Origin: Roseicella aerolata
GTDB taxonomy: Bacteria; Pseudomonadota; Alphaproteobacteria; Acetobacterales; Acetobacteraceae
Direction: 5' to 3'
Assembly: GCF_020523605.1 (NCBI RefSeq)
Contig: NZ_JAJAQI010000018.1
Location: 1 to 64,000, forward strand
Length of the DNA stretch: 64,000 bases
Part shown: in pieces, positions 61,413-64,000 of the stretch
How the letters are laid out: the number at the start of each line of letters is the position of its first letter
How positions within the stretch are numbered: position 1 is the stretch's first letter
Position numbers and translations under genes: made by a program
The notes under the pieces: model-generated
Seen by the model: only the letters and a program-made list of their open reading frames with translations
Database searches by the model: none
Told to the model about the DNA's origin: nothing

Positions 61413-61747
61413 GACGGCCCTGCATGGATGCCAGCGCATCCATGCGGCCTCAGGCACCGGCTCCGGCGGCTTGGCGACGCGGCATGGGCGCAGACCGGCC
61501 TCACGGCCTCGGGCGCCGGTGATGGCTGCAAATCAGGACCTATGCCGGTTGGCATGACTCCTCTTCCGGCGCGCGGCCGAGGCCGGGGGCAGACCTTCCG
61601 GCCGTCGCGCGCCGGGATAATTGCCAGATCGGACCACCCCCAGCCGGGGCGCTCGGGCCCGTGCTGGCCGGGGCCGCCGACGGACCCGATGCGGGAATGC
61701 CGCCGGCGAGGCGACCATGGCGCGGACGCGGCGTTGCCCCGCCTGCC
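61413..61747. other. Intergenic region with hairpin repeat copy 4
   Basis: This 335-base gap has no gene. It begins with hairpin repeat copy 4 and its GC tail, then a stretch containing CCGAGGCCGGGGGCAGACC. The promoter of the metallophosphoesterase gene should lie here. Confidence 0.55.
61422..61445 (+). repeat. 10-4-10 hairpin repeat (copy 4)
   Basis: GCATGGATGC, loop CAGC, GCATCCATGC: ten perfect pairs. Compared with copy 3 the sixth pair is G-C in place of A-T, a compensated change. The tail that follows has GGCACCGGCTCCGGCGGC and GCGACGCGGCATGGGCG. Confidence 0.78.
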
Positions 61748-62617
61748 ATGTATCGCATCACCCATCTCTCCGACCTGCATTTCGGCGCCGAACTCCCCGA
61801 AGTGGTCGCCGCCCTGGCGGAGGAGCTGAACCGCGCCCCGCCCGACCTCATCGCCATCAGCGGCGACCTGACCATGCGCGCGCGCACCCGCGAATTCCTG
61901 GCGGCCCGCGCCTTCCTGGACGGGCTGCGCGCGCCGGTGCTGGCGGTGCCGGGGAACCATGACCTGGTCGCCTACTGGCTGGCGGAGCGCTACCTCGACC
62001 CCTATGCGCGCTGGCGCCGCCACATCGCCGCAGAGACGGAACCGGTCTTCCAGGACGACCGGGTCGGTGTGGTCGGGCTGAACACCGCGCGGCGCGCGGG
62101 CTGGTACCTCGACTGGTCGCGCGGCCGCGTCAGCAGCGACCGGCTGGCCCGCTGCGAGGCGCGGCTGGCCGCGCTGCCGCCCGGCCTGACCCGCATCGTC
62201 GTGGCGCACCATCCCTTCCTGCCGCCGCGTGCGGAACCGACGGCGCGGGCGGTCGGCGGCGCCGGCCGGGCGCTGGCGGCCTTCGCGCGCCAGGGGGTGC
62301 GGCTGATCCTCTCCGGCCACCTGCATGTCGGGGATGTGGCGGAGCCGGCGCGGGAGGTCGGGGCGCGGGCCAAGGGCACGGCGGCGACCTCGACCGTGGC
62401 GGAGGGGCCGCTCACCGTCGTGCTCTCCGCCACCACCACCTCCCGCCGGCTGCGGGGGGAGCCGAACGCCTTCAACGAGATCCGCATCGCGCCGGACGGC
62501 AGGGTGAGCATCTTCGCCCGTGCCTGGGACGGGGCGCGCTGGGCGGCGGTGCCGCCGCAGGCAACGGATGCCACGCCCTCGGTCGCGGTGGCGGCGGACC
62601 CGGCCGCCATGCCTTGA
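61748..62617 (+). CDS. Calcineurin-like metallophosphoesterase
   Basis: The 289-residue enzyme has all motifs of the dinuclear-metal fold: SDLHFG, SGDLTMRARTREF, VPGNHDLVAY, VVAHHPFLPP and LSGHLHVGDV. Members hydrolyse cyclic nucleotides, UDP-sugar lipids or other phosphodiesters. The size and the GDLTxRARxxEF block are like the CpdA/Icc or YfcE-type single-domain enzymes, but the substrate is open. Start ATG 61748 gives MYRITHLSDLHFG. Confidence 0.92.
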   Translation: MYRITHLSDLHFGAELPEVVAALAEELNRAPPDLIAISGDLTMRARTREFLAARAFLDGLRAPVLAVPGNHDLVAYWLAERYLDPYARWRRHIAAETEPVFQDDRVGVVGLNTARRAGWYLDWSRGRVSSDRLARCEARLAALPPGLTRIVVAHHPFLPPRAEPTARAVGGAGRALAAFARQGVRLILSGHLHVGDVAEPAREVGARAKGTAATSTVAEGPLTVVLSATTTSRRLRGEPNAFNEIRIAPDGRVSIFARAWDGARWAAVPPQATDATPSVAVAADPAAMP

Positions 62618-62670
62618 ACTGGCGCCCCCCGCCGCCCCGGTCCAGGATGGCGCCGGAGGAGGACGCGCCC

Positions 62671-63549
62671 ATGGTCTTCGAGGGATTCACGCTGGAGACG
62701 CGCGAGGCGAATGGCCAGGCGGTGCGCCTGCGCCGCGGCGGGGAGGGCCCGCCGCTGCTGCTGCTGCACGGCAACCCGCAGACCCATCTCATGTGGCACA
62801 GGGTGGCGCCCGCGCTGGCGAGGCGCTTCACCGTCATCGCGCCCGATATCCGCGGCTATGGCTTCTCCGGCAAGCCGCCGGTCACGCCGGACAGCCGGCA
62901 CTATGCCAAGCGGGAGATGGCGAAGGATCTGGTCGCGCTGATGCGCGACCTGGGCCATGACCGCTTCCGGATCGTCAGCCATGACCGCGGCGCGCGGGTG
63001 GCGCACCGCCTCGCGCTCGACCACCCCGCCCTCGTCGAGAAGCTCTGCGTCATGGACATCATCCCGACGCTCGCGCATTTCGAGCGCACCGACATGGCCT
63101 TCGCCATGGGCTACTATCACTGGTTCTTCCTGGCCCAGCCGCATGACCGGCCCGAGCGCATGATCCTGCGGGACACGGAGGACTGGTTCGACCTGCACAC
63201 CTCGCGCGAGCCGAAGGACAAGGGTTTCTTCCACCCGGAGGCCCGGGCCGACTACCTCGCGGCGCTGCGGCAGCCCGGCACGGTCGCCGCGATCTGCGAG
63301 GACTACCGCGCCGCGACCGGCATCGACCTGGAGCATGACCGCGCCAGCCGGGCCGCCGGCGAGAAGGTGCGGTGCCCGCTGCTCGCGCTCTGGGGCAGCA
63401 AGGGGGCGATCGCGCGCTGGTACGACGCGCTGGCGATCTGGCGGGAGTATGCGGCGGGCGAGGTGACGGGCGGGCCGGTGAACAGCGGCCACTACCTGGC
63501 CGAGGAGGCACCGGAGGAGGTGCTGGCCTGGCTCGACCGCTTCCTCTGA
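62671..63549 (+). CDS. Alpha/beta hydrolase, haloacetate dehalogenase-like
   Basis: The 292-residue hydrolase starts at ATG 62671 after GGAGGAGG. The nucleophile is Asp in RIVSHDRGARVAHRLALDHP, with the DRGxR motif of fluoroacetate dehalogenases; LLLLHGNPQTHLMWHRVAP is the oxyanion region, and YYHWFFLAQPHDRPE carries the halide-binding His/Trp set. The catalytic His is in GPVNSGHYLAEEAP. Related enzymes cleave haloacetates or act on epoxides. It lies 53 bases after the metallophosphoesterase gene. Confidence 0.88.
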   Translation: MVFEGFTLETREANGQAVRLRRGGEGPPLLLLHGNPQTHLMWHRVAPALARRFTVIAPDIRGYGFSGKPPVTPDSRHYAKREMAKDLVALMRDLGHDRFRIVSHDRGARVAHRLALDHPALVEKLCVMDIIPTLAHFERTDMAFAMGYYHWFFLAQPHDRPERMILRDTEDWFDLHTSREPKDKGFFHPEARADYLAALRQPGTVAAICEDYRAATGIDLEHDRASRAAGEKVRCPLLALWGSKGAIARWYDALAIWREYAAGEVTGGPVNSGHYLAEEAPEEVLAWLDRFL

Positions 63550-63597
63550 GCCGGGCGCTGCGGCATCCTCCGCTGCAACGAACCCCGGGAGGACTCC

Positions 63598-64000
63598 ATG
63601 CCGCATCTCAGCCGCCGCGCGGCGCTCGCCGCCGCGCTCGCCCTGCCCGCCGCGGCGCAGGCGCAGGGCTGGCCGAGCCGCCCCATCACCGTGCTGGTCC
63701 CGAACCCGCCCGGCGGCGGCACCGATTTCGCCGCGCGGCTCTACCAGGATGCGCTGGCGCGGCTGCTGGGCGCCCAGGTGGTGGTGGACAACCGTCCGGG
63801 CGCGAATGGCAACATCGCCATCCAGGCGGCGGCGCGCTCGGCGCCGGACGGGCACACGCTGCTGCTGCAGTACAACGGCTACCACGGCGGCAATCCGGCG
63901 ATGATGAAGAACCTCACCTGGGACCCGGTGAGGGACCTGGCGCCGGTCGGCATGGCGACGGTCGCGCCGCATGCCATCCTCATCCCGGCGGAACTGCCGC
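63598..64000 (+). CDS. Bug-family receptor (copy 5), cut by the window end
   Basis: The first 134 residues are present. A signal peptide (SRRAALAAALALPAAAQAQ) is followed by WPSRPITVLVPNPPGGGTDFAAR and VVVDNRPGANGNIAIQAAARSAPDG, the N-terminal half of the family. The ribosome site is GGGAGG. It lies 48 bases after the haloacetate dehalogenase gene on the same strand, so its ligand could be a related organic acid (inference). The C-terminal half lies beyond 64000. Confidence 0.9.
   Translation, partial: MPHLSRRAALAAALALPAAAQAQGWPSRPITVLVPNPPGGGTDFAARLYQDALARLLGAQVVVDNRPGANGNIAIQAAARSAPDGHTLLLQYNGYHGGNPAMMKNLTWDPVRDLAPVGMATVAPHAILIPAELP

Overview
The window is about 70% GC. Its gene content points to an alphaproteobacterium of the Acetobacteraceae, close to Roseomonas: an IS5-family element of the IS1031 type (first known from acetic acid bacteria), five tripartite-tricarboxylate (Bug-type) solute receptors, a periplasmic nitrate reductase, a PQQ-type sorbosone dehydrogenase and SUV3-type helicase of alphaproteobacterial form. 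The placement is inferred from these families and from base composition. There is no rRNA in the window, and I saw no tRNA, prophage or CRISPR array.

Layout. 1-1050: the start of a second transposase, then an intact IS1031-like element with a TGA target duplication. 1330-4650: a DUF421 membrane protein, a DUF2231 membrane protein broken by an in-frame TGA, a sorbosone dehydrogenase lipoprotein and a secreted repeat protein. 4700-6313: an OhrR/MarR regulator and a Bug receptor. 6785-11232: a tightly overlapping napE-(napF remnant)-napD-napA-napB-napC operon. NapF is reduced to its C-terminal part and has lost several Fe-S cysteines. 12160-13680: dnaB, preceded by two DnaA-box-like sites. 13884-18197: a large lipoprotein of unknown family, cyclopropane fatty acid synthase and an MFS transporter. 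18354-22386: SUV3-like helicase, S4-domain protein and a 7Fe ferredoxin. 22572-25513: a GAF/HWE-type kinase with a receiver protein lacking its phospho-acceptor Asp, and an MFS transporter. 25514-27556: a lower-GC islet with a winged-helix protein, VapD and a small protein. 27557-34414: a Bug receptor, a DUF4139 protein and a four-gene minus-strand operon (enoyl-CoA hydratase, amidohydrolase, class II aldolase, D-2-hydroxyacid dehydrogenase). 34491-38692: an OmpR-type two-component pair and an HtrA-like protease. 39064-42832: phnCDE1E2. 42876-49723: amino-acid permease, Bug receptor, extensin-like protein, amidase, nitronate monooxygenase and an AbrB protein. 49985-55894: typA, secreted protein, PfkB kinase, EI24 protein, bactofilin and lipoprotein. 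56384-64000: AEC transporter, Bug receptor, methyltransferase, 2OG-Fe(II) oxygenase, membrane coiled-coil protein, metallophosphoesterase, haloacetate dehalogenase and a fifth Bug receptor cut by the window end.

How the genes work together. The clearest units are the nap operon (quinol to NapC to NapB/NapA for periplasmic nitrate reduction), the phosphonate-type ABC importer, the two-component pairs, and the acid-catabolism operon that sits near several Bug receptors for organic acids. The remaining genes are mostly single housekeeping or envelope genes.

The most unusual signal is non-coding. At least four hairpins of the same shape (10-nt arm, 4-nt loop, 10-nt arm) are followed by a related GC-rich tail, and each lies just after a gene and in that gene's orientation. 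Two further palindromic intergenic families are also present. All boundaries and families were read by eye; no database search was run.
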